From: Leptospira kmetyi serovar Malaysia str. Bejo-Iso9
Lineage (GTDB): Bacteria > Spirochaetota > Leptospiria > Leptospirales > Leptospiraceae
Assembly (NCBI RefSeq): GCF_000243735.2
Contig: NZ_AHMP02000003.1
Coordinates: forward strand, 2,936,001-3,000,000
Length of the DNA: 64,000 nt
Direction: 5' to 3'
In this document: positions 52,694-64,000 of the stretch, one piece after another
How positions within the stretch are numbered: the stretch's first letter is position 1
Layout: every line of letters begins with the position of its first letter
Notes under the pieces: generated by a model
Databases searched by the model: none
Told to the model about the DNA's origin: nothing
Seen by the model: the letters and a program-made list of their open reading frames with translations, nothing else
Translations under genes and position numbers: made by a program

Positions 52694-53746
52694 ATGCAAA
52701 ATTATCTGAGAATTTTTTACGTTATACTTTTCTTAATTCAGTTCCTCGGTTTCGATTCCGTTTTTTCCAAAGACAAGACGGAATCCAAAAACAAGGACGT
52801 AAAACTGGCTTCCACTCTTCCGATCGGTTCCAAAAAGGAAAAAGAAGTTAAGGAAAAATCGAAAAAGATTTCTAAAAAAGAAAGTCCTGCGGAATTCGAG
52901 ATCATTAAAAAGAAAGAATCTCTCTTTTCCTTTTCGATTCAGACCAGAAGATTTTCCCAGGGAGAACTTCTATTTCTCAAATTGACTCCCGAAAAAACCA
53001 CTCTCTCCAAATTGGATAGAATCAAAATTCTTTGGGAAAAAAAAGAAGTTCCTTACACGATGAAGGATTCCGTTTTTTACGCTTGGATCCCAATTTCTCC
53101 GGAGTTTGATAAGAAAAGTGGAATATTAGAAATTCAAGATAAAAATCTGTTTCGAAAAAACGATTTTAAGGAATACGAAATTCCGATTCATAAAACCGCG
53201 TTTTCTGTTACGAAAGTTTCCACTTTGACCATGGATAAAAAATACACTTCGGAAGAACTTCCCCAGGAAACCCTTGATTTTATAGCGGATTGTTCCAAGG
53301 CAAAGGCGGAAGCATTTCATTCGAAGACGGACTTACAGATTTCTTCCGATTTCGCGTATCCGGTTCAAGAAATTCATTTTACGAGTCCGTTCTACAAAAG
53401 AAGAATCTACAATAAAACGAAAGGCAAACCGCACGGCGGCGTGGACTTCAAAGGCGGAGTCGGGACGCCGATTTACGCGATCAACGACGGAACCGTAATT
53501 CTTTCCAGAGCGATGTATTACGAAGGGAACTTCACGGTCATCGATCACGGTTTGGAAGTTTATTCTCTTTATATGCACCAATCTGAATTAAACGTGAAGG
53601 TCGGCGATAAAGTCAAAAAAGGAGATCCGATCGGAAAAGTCGGTTCAACTGGAATGTCGACCGGTCCGCATCTTCACTTGGGTTTACGCGTTCAAGGAAC
53701 GATGGTAAATCCGCTCTCCGTAATCGGACAAAAATTATTCAATTAG
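52694..53746 (+). CDS. Exported M23 (LytM-type) peptidase
   Basis: A 350-residue exported protein. A signal sequence (IFYVILFLIQFLGFDSVFS) leads to a Lys-rich region (about 25-75), then a beta domain, and a carboxy-terminal M23 domain. Zinc motifs: KPHGGVDFKG (His and Asp) and the HLHLG motif (TGPHLHLGL) with the second His pair. LytM enzymes cut peptidoglycan cross-links. Whether it cleaves or only binds cannot be told; all ligands look intact. It is divergent from the flagellar operon and faces a DUF1905 gene. Confidence 0.9.
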   Translation: MQNYLRIFYVILFLIQFLGFDSVFSKDKTESKNKDVKLASTLPIGSKKEKEVKEKSKKISKKESPAEFEIIKKKESLFSFSIQTRRFSQGELLFLKLTPEKTTLSKLDRIKILWEKKEVPYTMKDSVFYAWIPISPEFDKKSGILEIQDKNLFRKNDFKEYEIPIHKTAFSVTKVSTLTMDKKYTSEELPQETLDFIADCSKAKAEAFHSKTDLQISSDFAYPVQEIHFTSPFYKRRIYNKTKGKPHGGVDFKGGVGTPIYAINDGTVILSRAMYYEGNFTVIDHGLEVYSLYMHQSELNVKVGDKVKKGDPIGKVGSTGMSTGPHLHLGLRVQGTMVNPLSVIGQKLFN

Positions 53747-53774
53747 AAAAATTGAATATTCTCGGTTGACACGA

Positions 53775-54083
53775 TTAGATTTGAATCGTAAGAAGAACGC
53801 TTACGTTCCGATCCAAAAGAATTTTTTCCCGTTTACGGACGTCCGCCTTTAAAGGTAAAACATACTTCGGAGAATTCTTTTCCGGGAAGATGGAAGTATT
53901 CCAGCTTGTTTGACCGATTTGAGCGAGAACGGGAACCATTCCCCAAGATCCTTTCGATTGTTCCGCAAGCAGTTTAATCTTTTTGGAAACGTTCAACGGC
54001 AAGGTTAGAAAATGCCAACCGCCTTTGCCGGGATAAATCCAAACCTTTGCTTTAAATTGAATTTTAAAAGAATTCGGATTCAT
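53775..54083 (-). CDS. DUF1905 family protein
   Basis: A 102-residue beta-rich protein with the DUF1905 pattern: FKAKVWIYPGKGGWHFLTLP, SKGSWGMVPVLAQIGQTSWNTSIFP, YVLPLKADVRKREKILLDRNVSVLL. It is often fused to YdeI/OmpD-associated proteins, but stands alone here. The function of the family is not established. The ATG follows AGGA directly. Convergent with the LytM gene. Confidence 0.85.
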   Translation of the reverse strand: MNPNSFKIQFKAKVWIYPGKGGWHFLTLPLNVSKKIKLLAEQSKGSWGMVPVLAQIGQTSWNTSIFPEKNSPKYVLPLKADVRKREKILLDRNVSVLLTIQI

Positions 54084-54150
54084 TCCTTTTTGTGTTCGAT
54101 TTTGAATCGATCGTCGTATGAAAAATAATAATTTAGAATTTATGAATATT

Positions 54151-55246
<1,096 letters not shown>

Positions 55247-55248
<2 letters not shown>

Positions 55249-55843
55249 GAGTCAGATTACCGGTTTTTTTTCAGATCTGAAAACGAGTTTTGACAGCCTA
55301 TCCCAGTCCATCCAATCATTTCTTGATACGATCGGGGTAATTACGTCTTTTTTAAAGATTCTTTTTTCCATCGTACCTTTGGACCTCTTTTTGGTTCTGA
55401 TCTTTTCTTTGCTCATCGTTTATCTTTTTAATACGATTTCCCCGAGCACGAGCCGATCGAATTACACTCTCGCTGTTTTGATCGTTTCTACTCTGAGAGC
55501 TTTCTTTCATAACGCGGTTTCGCAAACTTGGAATCTCGGTCCCGTTTTATGGACGGCCTTGTATCTTTTAATTCCCGCATATTCCGTATTCTTGATTCGC
55601 TGGTCTTTTTCCTTTTTGAAAACGACGTATCAAAGAAGAAACGCGCTCAATCCCAAAGATTTCGAAAGTGGTTTGAACAAGCTTCAAAAATCCTTTCACG
55701 ATTTAATGGCAAAAGCGTACGGAGAATTGAGTTCTTCCGATTCGAAAAAACCTTTAGATCGAAGTCTCTTGAAGGAACAAGTAGAGGAATTGGAAAGAAG
55801 TATCCAAGGTCTAAAAACTTTGATCGATTCCAAAAAAGAATAG
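55247..55843 (+). CDS. Small membrane protein with coiled-coil tail, unknown function
   Basis: A 198-residue protein. Residues 35-125 hold about three membrane helices (FSIVPLDLFLVLIFSLLIVYLF, YTLAVLIVSTLRAFFHNAV, WTALYLLIPAYSVFLIRWSF) and the carboxy third is a coiled coil (SLLKEQVEELERSIQGLKTLI). Not recognised. The ATG at 55247 has GGAG at seven bases and is well supported. The divergent partner (54151-55248) is also a membrane protein, which may hint at a shared complex. Confidence 0.65.
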
Positions 55844-55952
55844 AGTCACCCGTTTTCGGGAATTAAAAAAGCAATCGAAATTTTAACGAAGCTGTTTGTC
55901 GGAAGAATCAATTCTCCTCAAAAAATCAGCTTGTAAACCGAAATCCAATCGA

Positions 55953-56282
<330 letters not shown>

Positions 56283-56310
56283 GTAACATTTGGATATTTT
56301 GAAATTTCAC

Positions 56311-57546
56311 TTAGTCAAGACAAAACTGGACGGCTTGATCGATAATATCGCAGGCCTCGTTCATCTCTTCGGAACGGATCACAAGAGGAGGCGCGAATCG
56401 AATCGTATGATCGTGTGTGGTTTTCGCGAGAAGACCCAAGTCTAAAAGTTTTTTACAAACGTCCTTTGCGACCGACTTTTCGTTTTTTTCCTTAAACTGA
56501 AGAGCGTTCAATAATCCTTTCCCGCGAACGTCTTCAATGTCGTCGTATTTGGATTTTAGAAGATTCATTCTTTTTCGAAAAATCTCCCCCATCGCTTCGG
56601 AGTTTTCGGTCATCTTTTCTTCGACTAACACCTGTAAGGCGCGTTTGGCTACGGCGCAGGCCAAAGGATTTCCTCCATAGGTCGAACCGTGTTCTCCCGG
56701 CCGAATCGTAAGCATCACTTCGTCGCTCGACAATACCGCGGACACGGGAAGAATTCCTCCCGAAAGAGCTTTTCCTAAAACGAGAATATCCGGTTTCACG
56801 GATTCGTGATCGCCCGCGAGAAGTTTTCCGGTTCTTCCCAAGCCGGTTTGCACTTCATCGAGGATCAATAGAACGTTCGCCTCCGAACAAAGTCGTTTGC
56901 ATTCCGCGAGATATCCTTGTGTGGGAACGATCACGCCAGCCTCTCCCTGAATCGGCTCGACCATAAAACCCGCGACGTTCTGATCTTGCAGAGAATTTTT
57001 CAACGCTTTAATATCGTTAAACGGAATGATTTCGAATCCCGGAACGAAGGGACCAAATTCTCTTTTGCTCAAAGGATCGGTGGACGCGGAAATCGCTCCG
57101 ATGCTTCTTCCCCAAAAATTACCGGACGCAAAAATAATCTTGGCTTGATTCTCCGGAATTCCTTTGACCTTGTATCCCCACTTTCTGCAAAGTTTAACCG
57201 CGGTCTCTGCACCTTCCACGCCCGTGTTCATGGGAAGAATTCTTTGATAACCGAGAAGCTTTGTGATGTATTCCTCATACTCTCCGAGTTGAGAATTATA
57301 AAATGCTCTGGAAGTCAGCGTCAACTTACGCGATTGTTCGATCAAAGTTTCAATCAGTTTCGGATGACAATGTCCTTGATTGACCGCGGAATATGCGGAT
57401 AAAAAATCGAAATAACGTTTTCCTTCCACATCGTATAAATAAATTCTTTCGCCTTTGTCTAAAACGACGGGCAAAGGTTCGTAGTTCGAAGCTCCGAACG
57501 TATTTTCCAACTGAATGTAATAGGACGAATCTTTAACGAGGGACAT
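56311..57546 (-). CDS. rocD: Ornithine aminotransferase
   Basis: Pyridoxal-phosphate enzyme that converts ornithine and 2-oxoglutarate to glutamate semialdehyde and glutamate. About 411 residues, with [20 protein letters not shown] for cofactor phosphate, [30 protein letters not shown] (Asp for PLP) and the Schiff-base lysine in [13 protein letters not shown]. These match OAT rather than acetylornithine aminotransferase. The ATG at 57546 has AGGAAG close upstream and is preferred to a GTG at 57579. Followed by the zinc-ribbon gene. Confidence 0.93.
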   Translation of the reverse strand: MSLVKDSSYYIQLENTFGASNYEPLPVVLDKGERIYLYDVEGKRYFDFLSAYSAVNQGHCHPKLIETLIEQSRKLTLTSRAFYNSQLGEYEEYITKLLGYQRILPMNTGVEGAETAVKLCRKWGYKVKGIPENQAKIIFASGNFWGRSIGAISASTDPLSKREFGPFVPGFEIIPFNDIKALKNSLQDQNVAGFMVEPIQGEAGVIVPTQGYLAECKRLCSEANVLLILDEVQTGLGRTGKLLAGDHESVKPDILVLGKALSGGILPVSAVLSSDEVMLTIRPGEHGSTYGGNPLACAVAKRALQVLVEEKMTENSEAMGEIFRKRMNLLKSKYDDIEDVRGKGLLNALQFKEKNEKSVAKDVCKKLLDLGLLAKTTHDHTIRFAPPLVIRSEEMNEACDIIDQAVQFCLD

Positions 57547-57711
57547 ACTTCCTATTGAAGAACAAGATTCGATCGACACAAGGAAATTTTTTTACACCGA
57601 TCAAAACCGGATTTTTTTGTTATGAAAATTCGATCTCTATTCTTTTACCTTGACTTTTGATTTTTCAGATTCAAAGTTTTCGAAAGTTTTAAGACAACCC
57701 GGGACCACACA

Positions 57712-58086
57712 ATGAAGATTTTATCGATGAGAACGTATCTGATTCTTTGCATTACATTTATTACAATTGGCAACTGTCTTTACACGAATGTAAAAACTCC
57801 GGGTTGGTTCTACTCACAAAGTTACACGGACGTTCGCGGAATGGAACCGGTTGGAAAACTTACCGGTCAAGCGTGCGGAGAAGGTTGGCTTTGGCTTGTT
57901 TATACCGGCGACGAAAGTTACGAGGCCGCGGTCCAAAACGCGATTCAAGACAAGGCGGATCTTCTTTTCGACGTGCAGACGGATTACTATGTTAAATCGA
58001 TCTTCTTCAACCTTTACTTTTATAAATGCACGCGAGTTAGCGGAATCGGCGTGAAACTTCCTCATAGACTGATGAAAAAAGACTAA
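57712..58086 (+). CDS. TRL-like lipoprotein
   Basis: A 124-residue lipoprotein: [13 protein letters not shown] gives the lipobox. The mature part ([51 protein letters not shown]) matches the TRL-like family of small bacterial lipoproteins, ending with [14 protein letters not shown]. The role of the family is not known. It begins a three-gene plus-strand run with the next lipoprotein and the DUF423 protein. Confidence 0.8.
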   Translation: MKILSMRTYLILCITFITIGNCLYTNVKTPGWFYSQSYTDVRGMEPVGKLTGQACGEGWLWLVYTGDESYEAAVQNAIQDKADLLFDVQTDYYVKSIFFNLYFYKCTRVSGIGVKLPHRLMKKD

Positions 58087-58093
58087 GAATACT

Positions 58094-58681
58094 ATGAATT
58101 CATGGATTCGAATCTCCGTCTTAACTTTTGTAAGCGCGGCATTATGTTTGGATTGCGCCTTACCGATCGGAAGTCGCAGAACTCTTGTTAAACGAAACCC
58201 CATGCCGTATCCTACCGACGCGATTCTATCCCCCGAAAATCGGGTTTCCGTCGCAGGAACTTATTTTAGAGATCCTTCGATTCATTATGGGAACGCGTCC
58301 ACACGTTTGCGTTTGTTCGGTTTCGACGGTTTTATCCATTCCACCTCTTCGCTTCCACACAAGGATATGTTTCATGGTTCTTTGGACGACTGGGATTGGT
58401 CCAATCACAGGATCATACGTTTCGAAGGAGAAAGTCAGGGTTGTCAAAGGGGAGTAACGTTGATTCTTCCTTTAAGACAAGGAGAAAGAGAGGCTTTGGT
58501 TCCCGTATCCTTCGTTTTCGGAAAGACGAGTTTTTATGACGAACTGAAACAAGAAATGGAAAAGAATAAGATTAGAGCGCTCTTCGATTCGAGATTGGAC
58601 ATTGAACAAACCGCGTTTCTATTTTGGTTGGTTCAGAAAAGATGTATTCGCTTTAAAAGTTATGCTATTCAGGAATTTTGA
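58094..58681 (+). CDS. Exported lipoprotein-like protein, unknown function
   Basis: A 195-residue protein. The start [26 protein letters not shown] has a signal with two Cys residues, either of which could be lipid-modified. The mature domain is rich in aromatic and His residues ([37 protein letters not shown]). Not recognised. It is seven bp behind the TRL-like gene and 18 bp before DUF423; all three may be cotranscribed. Confidence 0.65.
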   Translation: MNSWIRISVLTFVSAALCLDCALPIGSRRTLVKRNPMPYPTDAILSPENRVSVAGTYFRDPSIHYGNASTRLRLFGFDGFIHSTSSLPHKDMFHGSLDDWDWSNHRIIRFEGESQGCQRGVTLILPLRQGEREALVPVSFVFGKTSFYDELKQEMEKNKIRALFDSRLDIEQTAFLFWLVQKRCIRFKSYAIQEF

Positions 58682-58699
58682 ATCCATTTCACTCGAGTT

Positions 58700-59086
58700 A
58701 TGACGGGAAAACAAAAAACAATTCTCATCCTTTCTTCCTTATCCGGGTTTCTCGGAGTTGCCTTGGGCGCGTTCGGAGCGCACGCTTTAAAAACTGTGAT
58801 AACCCCCGACTTGCTGGCCGTTTATGAAACCGGAAATCGTTATCACTTAATTCACAGCATTCTTCCTTTGATCCTAGCGCTCACGGGTTTCGTAAACAGA
58901 AACAAAGCCGCGTGGATTTCTTCGATTCTATTTCTTGCAGGAATTCTAATATTCTCCGGTTCTTTATACGTTTTGGCGATCACCGGAATTAGAATCTTGG
59001 GCGCGATCACTCCGATCGGAGGGGTTTCGTTTTTGATCGCGTGGGCCTTATTGGGTTTTTCCGCGATCGGATCCAAGAACGACTAA
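58700..59086 (+). CDS. DUF423 (YgdD-like) membrane protein
   Basis: A 128-residue inner-membrane protein with four helices. The family motif is at the start (GFLGVALGAFGAHALK), followed by a helix with ETGNRYHLIHS and the late ILGAITPIGGVSFLIAWALL. Function is unknown in this family. It ends four bases into the convergent FliG-like gene (59083-59086). Confidence 0.9.
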   Translation: MTGKQKTILILSSLSGFLGVALGAFGAHALKTVITPDLLAVYETGNRYHLIHSILPLILALTGFVNRNKAAWISSILFLAGILIFSGSLYVLAITGIRILGAITPIGGVSFLIAWALLGFSAIGSKND

Positions 59087-59404
59087 CGCTGGGTTCCGAA
59101 GTAGAATTTACCTTTTTTTTCGATCAGCTTTCTCGTGATCAATCCTTCTGCGATGATCAACAAACCTTGAACCGCGGATTCTTTTTTGGAAGTTTCCGCT
59201 TCTTTTTGTTCCGCCATAAGCTGATGAACGTATTCTCTTCTTTTTCCTTCCAGAACTCCGAGCATGGAGCCGCAGACCTTGCTATCTCCGATCAAAAAAG
59301 CCAAAGCCAACGTTTGCGGCGGCGTTTCATTGCAAAGATAGTAAAGCGCTAAGTTGTCGAAGTAGGAAAGTTCCTCGAAAGATTTTACGGTAAGTTCTTC
59401 TTTT

Positions 59405-59412
<8 letters not shown>
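59083..59412 (-). CDS. Small FliG-like middle-domain protein
   Basis: A 109-residue helical protein. The core ([36 protein letters not shown], then [14 protein letters not shown]) resembles the middle domain of the flagellar rotor protein FliG, in which a helix with PQT-ALAL is followed by a VL-L...R motif. It is too short to be FliG and lacks the EHPQR-type and torque helices. A degenerate or adapted FliG-like protein is a reasonable guess, not proven. It overlaps the M32 peptidase gene by eight bases upstream, so it is cotranscribed with that gene. Confidence 0.55.
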
Positions 59413-60958
<1,546 letters not shown>

Positions 60959-60989
60959 CTCATTGGATAGTAAAAAATCTTCTTTTAGA

Positions 60990-61017
60990 TTGACAAGTAC
61001 CCTAACCCTAAAAAAAT
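60990..61017 (+). promoter_or_regulatory. Sigma70-type promoter for tRNA-Gly
   Basis: Perfect TTGACA (60990-60995), 16 bases, AAAAAT (61012-61017, four of six). The tRNA begins 17 bases further, fitting a short 5' leader. Confidence 0.55.
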
Positions 61018-61033
61018 GATTTTTGCACGATTC

Positions 61034-61105
<72 letters not shown>

Positions 61106-61322
61106 TAATCTTTCCTACCTCTTCCTCAAAAAGCTGGCTTCCAAACAACCCTACAGACGATCAGAGATCGCTCGTATTAAAATTTTCAAAAAAACTGGGG
61201 CGATGCCCTAAAAAGAGTTTAGAATATTCTAAAATTGGAATGAACGAATAGGGCGGGTTTCAGCAGAACAAGAAATCGGTCCCGTTTCAGGAACCGATCC
61301 GAGATATTCCGAAAATTCGATT

Positions 61323-61520
61323 CTATCTCCGAATCGAACTTTCCGATCTATTGTTTTGAATCTCATTCAAGAAAACGATGTTTGTACTTTCGTTTTCCAA
61401 AATGTTATCTGCAAGAGTCTCCAACAACTTTCCGATCTTTTTACTTCGGGAAGGGTCCGGCTTACGGGAGATTCTTTCCGGTTTGGTTTCCGGGTTATCT
61501 TCGTTCGCTCGGGAATACAC
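61323..61520 (-). CDS. Possible small hypothetical protein downstream of lpxD
   Basis: A 65-residue frame on the minus strand, 60 bases after the lpxD stop. Its GTG start is preceded by a perfect GGAGG at seven bases, which is the main reason to list it. The protein is charged and soluble (KPERISRKPDPSRSKKIGKLLETLADNILENE), without known motif. No codon or homology evidence is available by eye. The rest of 61106-61322 shows nothing convincing. Confidence 0.4.
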   Translation of the reverse strand: MYSRANEDNPETKPERISRKPDPSRSKKIGKLLETLADNILENESTNIVFLNEIQNNRSESSIRR

Positions 61521-61580
61521 GGGAATCCTCCAAAAGGGTGTAAGGGAAAGAATGCGTTCCGAATTTAGGCTCTGTCAAGC

Positions 61581-62639
61581 TCAATCCTTCTCGTCGATTT
61601 CAATTCCGGCGTGTTTTTCGAGATTCTTGATTCTCTTCGACCATTTCTGGAAATTCACGAGGTGACGGATATTGACTCTAACTTTTTGATATTCGGGGAA
61701 GGTAAGCCCATAGTCCCAACCTACGAAGATATCCTTTTTCTTCGGAGAATTTCTTAAAGAAGAACCTCCCGCGACAATGGTTCCCGCTGGTACATGCAAA
61801 TGATCGGAGACAGCACAAGCGCCACCGATGATCACGTTATCTTCTACGATCGTACTTCCTGCAACGCCGCTCTGTCCGGCGATGATGATATTCTTTCCTA
61901 ATATACAATTATGAGCGACGTGAACCATATTATCAAATTTGCAACCGTCGCCGATGATCGTATCTTCGATGCCGCCTCGATCGACCGTGCACAACGAACC
62001 GATTTCAACGTCGTCTCCGATTCTTACCGTTCCCACGTGAGGAATTTTATGATGAATTCCGTTGACGGTAACGAATTTATATCCGTCTCCTCCGATGGAA
62101 CAGTTACCGGAACAGATGAATCTTTTTCCGATGATCACTCCGTGTTGAATGGAAGAATTCGGTCCGATATGAGAATCTTCTCCGATCGTTACATCTCTAG
62201 AAATCTTTACTCCGTCTTCGAGATATGTGTTCGCGCCGATCACGGAATTTTCACCGATGACAACGTATTCTCCCACGGTAACTCCCGCTCCCAACTTAGC
62301 GCTCGGATGAATTATCGCGGTGGATGAAATTTTTCCGGACGGGACATAAGGAGGATATACGGAATTTAAAATTTCGACGAGGCTTAGCTCGGGATTTGAA
62401 ACAACGAGACAAGGAAGCGTTATTTCTTTTGCAAAGTCTTCAGTGGTTAAGATTGCGCTCGAAAGAGTGTTCTTAACTTCGGATAACATTTTCTTTGTGG
62501 AAAGAAAGCTGATGGAATTCTTCGCTCCCGGAGTAATCGGGGTTACCTTTTCAATCAAGATCGTATCAGGAGCCGCTGAATTCGTAATCTTGGATCCGCT
62601 TACTTTTTGAGCGAGATCGGATAGTTTAATATGGGGCAT
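61581..62639 (-). CDS. lpxD: UDP-3-O-(3-hydroxyacyl)glucosamine N-acyltransferase
   Basis: Third committed step of lipid A synthesis, in the cytoplasm. The 352-residue protein has the uridine-binding amino domain and then a left-handed beta-helix of hexapeptide repeats (about 100-310). The catalytic histidine is in [13 protein letters not shown], followed by [11 protein letters not shown] and [11 protein letters not shown] carboxy-terminal helix completes the trimer. The ATG at 62639 has GAGGGAAA upstream. In Leptospira the acyl chain may be attached to an amino-sugar variant, known for the genus; that is not visible here. Confidence 0.95.
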   Translation of the reverse strand: MPHIKLSDLAQKVSGSKITNSAAPDTILIEKVTPITPGAKNSISFLSTKKMLSEVKNTLSSAILTTEDFAKEITLPCLVVSNPELSLVEILNSVYPPYVPSGKISSTAIIHPSAKLGAGVTVGEYVVIGENSVIGANTYLEDGVKISRDVTIGEDSHIGPNSSIQHGVIIGKRFICSGNCSIGGDGYKFVTVNGIHHKIPHVGTVRIGDDVEIGSLCTVDRGGIEDTIIGDGCKFDNMVHVAHNCILGKNIIIAGQSGVAGSTIVEDNVIIGGACAVSDHLHVPAGTIVAGGSSLRNSPKKKDIFVGWDYGLTFPEYQKVRVNIRHLVNFQKWSKRIKNLEKHAGIEIDEKD

Positions 62640-62853
62640 GTTTCCCTCGTTTTAATTGGTTGATACACGGAGAAACGAACGACTTAAAGCGTCACTCAAA
62701 AAAACGGCAGAGGTTTCGGTGATTCATTTCGAATTATAAGAATTAAGACTTCAGTAGAAATAGGATCGAAATATCCCGTTTGACGAAATGGTCTCCCTTA
62801 AAACTATGTAGGAAATTTGGAAAATTCTTCATTTTTAGGAATTGTACGCGCTC

Positions 62854-63786
62854 ATGAAACCGATTAGAGAACCTCAGATCAACATATTCAAAAAATCAGC
62901 TCCATACAAAGCTAAAGTAATCAGCAATGTTCTATTGACTCCCGAAGCGGGAACCGGTAAAAGACCGAAAAAAGAAGGTGAGGCTCTCGTTCATAGAATC
63001 ACTCTTGCGATCGATCATTCCGCTTATCCTTACGTGATCGGACAAAGTGGCGGAGTAATTCCTCCCGGAGAAGATCCTGAAAAAAAAGCCAAAGGTTTGG
63101 CGGACGCAGGTTACACAGTAAGACTTTATTCCATCGCATCCCCGAGTTATTCTTTCGGGATGAAAGAGGACAATATCGAATTCATCATCAAAAGAGATAA
63201 CGTATATGATGAGAATGGAAACCTTCAGTTCAAAGGCGTTTGTTCGAACTATATGTGCGATCTGAAAGTCGGAGACGAAGTTGTGATGACCGGACCTTCC
63301 GGAAAAAAATTCCTTCTTCCAGTAGCGGACTTCGTCGGAGACATCATGTTCCTCGCAACCGGAACCGGGATCGCTCCATTTATCGGTATGAGCGAAGAAC
63401 TCTTAGAACACAAACTCATCAACTTTACAGGAAACATCACTCTCGTTTACGGAGCGCCTTACTCCGACGAACTTGTGATGATGGATTATCTCAGAGGTTT
63501 GGAATCCAAGCATAAGAATTTTAAACTCGTTACCGCGATCTCCAGAGAAGAAAAAAATTCTTTCGACGGAGGAAGAATGTATATCTCTCACCGAGTGAAA
63601 GAACAAGCGGACGCAGTGAAAAAGATTCTGAACGGCGGCGGACGTTTTTACATCTGCGGCGGTCCGAAAGGAATGGAAAAAGGTGTGATCGAAGAAATCC
63701 AAAAAATCGCGGGCGACACCGGAACCTACGAAGATTTCAAACATCACCTCGAAGGAGCGCATCAGCTGTTCGTAGAAACATACTGA
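62854..63786 (+). CDS. Ferredoxin--NADP reductase (plastid class)
   Basis: A 310-residue FAD enzyme that moves electrons between NADP(H) and ferredoxin. [10 protein letters not shown] is the FAD-binding motif, [16 protein letters not shown] the following stretch, [13 protein letters not shown] and [16 protein letters not shown] the NADP part, and [13 protein letters not shown] the nicotinamide site. The protein ends in a Tyr, as in plastid FNRs, which stacks on the flavin. Leptospira interrogans has a well-studied reductase of this class. The ATG at 62854 is preferred; a TTG at 62842 has AGGA too close. A terminator follows at 63811. Confidence 0.94.
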   Translation: MKPIREPQINIFKKSAPYKAKVISNVLLTPEAGTGKRPKKEGEALVHRITLAIDHSAYPYVIGQSGGVIPPGEDPEKKAKGLADAGYTVRLYSIASPSYSFGMKEDNIEFIIKRDNVYDENGNLQFKGVCSNYMCDLKVGDEVVMTGPSGKKFLLPVADFVGDIMFLATGTGIAPFIGMSEELLEHKLINFTGNITLVYGAPYSDELVMMDYLRGLESKHKNFKLVTAISREEKNSFDGGRMYISHRVKEQADAVKKILNGGGRFYICGGPKGMEKGVIEEIQKIAGDTGTYEDFKHHLEGAHQLFVETY

Positions 63787-63810
63787 TCGTTTTCGATTTT
63801 TTTCAAAACG

Positions 63811-63850
63811 AAAGCCGAAGGAAATCCGATTTCTTTCGGCTTTTTTATTT
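63811..63850 (+). terminator. Rho-independent terminator of the ferredoxin-NADP reductase gene
   Basis: Fifteen-base arms (63811-63825 and 63829-63843) with one mismatch and a three-base loop; six or more T bases follow the AAAGCCGAA core. It begins 25 bases after the stop. Confidence 0.8.
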
Positions 63851-63943
63851 TAGAATTCACGCAAATATAATGAAAAACGAATCGATGAAATTCATAAGCG
63901 TTGTTTATACTGGTAGAATAAAACTGATCGGGAGATTTTAGGA

Positions 63944-64000
63944 ATGGGATTTATCCGCGACGTAGACAAGGGCCGAGGCGAGGTGATTCGAGTGGAAGTA
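63944..64000 (+). CDS. Start of a probable PC4-like (transcriptional coactivator p15) protein (3' end outside window)
   Basis: Nineteen codons are visible (MGFIRDVDKGRGEVIRVEV). GGGAG lies about nine bases upstream, and AGGA adjoins the ATG. The sequence fits the beginning of PC4/YdbC-type single-stranded-DNA-binding proteins (RGEVIRVEV), but nineteen residues are too few for certainty. It follows the reductase gene after a terminator, so it has its own transcript. Confidence 0.4.
   Translation, partial: MGFIRDVDKGRGEVIRVEV

Overview
The window reads as a chromosomal segment of a Leptospira (Spirochaetes) at a moderate G+C that looks higher than that of L. interrogans. The signs are many loose-lipobox lipoproteins, a FlgN-FlgK-FlgL-FliW-CsrA flagellar cluster, a plastid-class ferredoxin-NADP reductase, frequent TTG starts, single-copy tRNA and short operons. 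This is inferred from gene content only. I saw no insertion sequence, prophage, CRISPR array or integron.

Layout. 1-2292: two tandem multi-membrane-span methyl-accepting chemotaxis paralogs (the first cut by the window edge). 2428-13026: a lipoprotein hydrolase, an AraC-MGMT repair fusion, a BtuF-like binding protein behind acetyl-CoA synthetase, FolE, a glycosyltransferase, a CPA2 antiporter, Hpt and SixA. 13111-20914: exported proteins, a metzincin-like lipoprotein, PyrD, an ABC-2 exporter, an SDR and a fructosamine-kinase-like protein. 21026-21955: a GH18-like exported protein.

22056-35629 is the most unusual part. It holds (i) a protein with a beta-carbonic-anhydrase-like zinc site; (ii) a six-gene membrane operon in the order of E. 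coli hydrogenase-4 (HyfB, C, E, F, G, H/I-like) in which the NiFe cysteines and every cysteine of the NuoB-like domain are gone, while the proton-channel Glu and Lys residues remain; (iii) an AlgE-like porin gene 22 bp upstream in the same operon; (iv) an SbtA-type sodium-bicarbonate symporter gene with its own terminator; and (v) a divergent 7TMR-DISM/AraC membrane sensor. My hypothesis is an inorganic-carbon uptake and hydration island whose Ehr-type (energy-converting hydrogenase related) complex is driven by ion gradients. The individual families are recognised; the joint function is inferred.

35762-47871: a FecR lipoprotein, PurT, a GpsA-PlsB fusion expected to make lysophosphatidate from DHAP and acyl donor, an OhrR-glutathione-peroxidase operon with palindromic candidate operators, a DJ-1/PfpI protein, a second CPA2 antiporter and several lipoproteins. 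47899-52431: the flagellar hook-filament junction and CsrA regulatory operon. 52694-60958: a LytM peptidase, small conserved proteins, ornithine aminotransferase, lipoproteins, a FliG-like fragment and an M32 carboxypeptidase. 61034-64000: tRNA-Gly(TCC) with its promoter, a small ORF behind lpxD, LpxD, ferredoxin-NADP reductase with a strong terminator, and the first codons of a probable PC4-like protein.

Start codons were moved from the longest frame where a ribosome site, a paralog, a signal peptide or a start/stop overlap decided the matter. Domain calls are from reading the translated sequence, without database searches.
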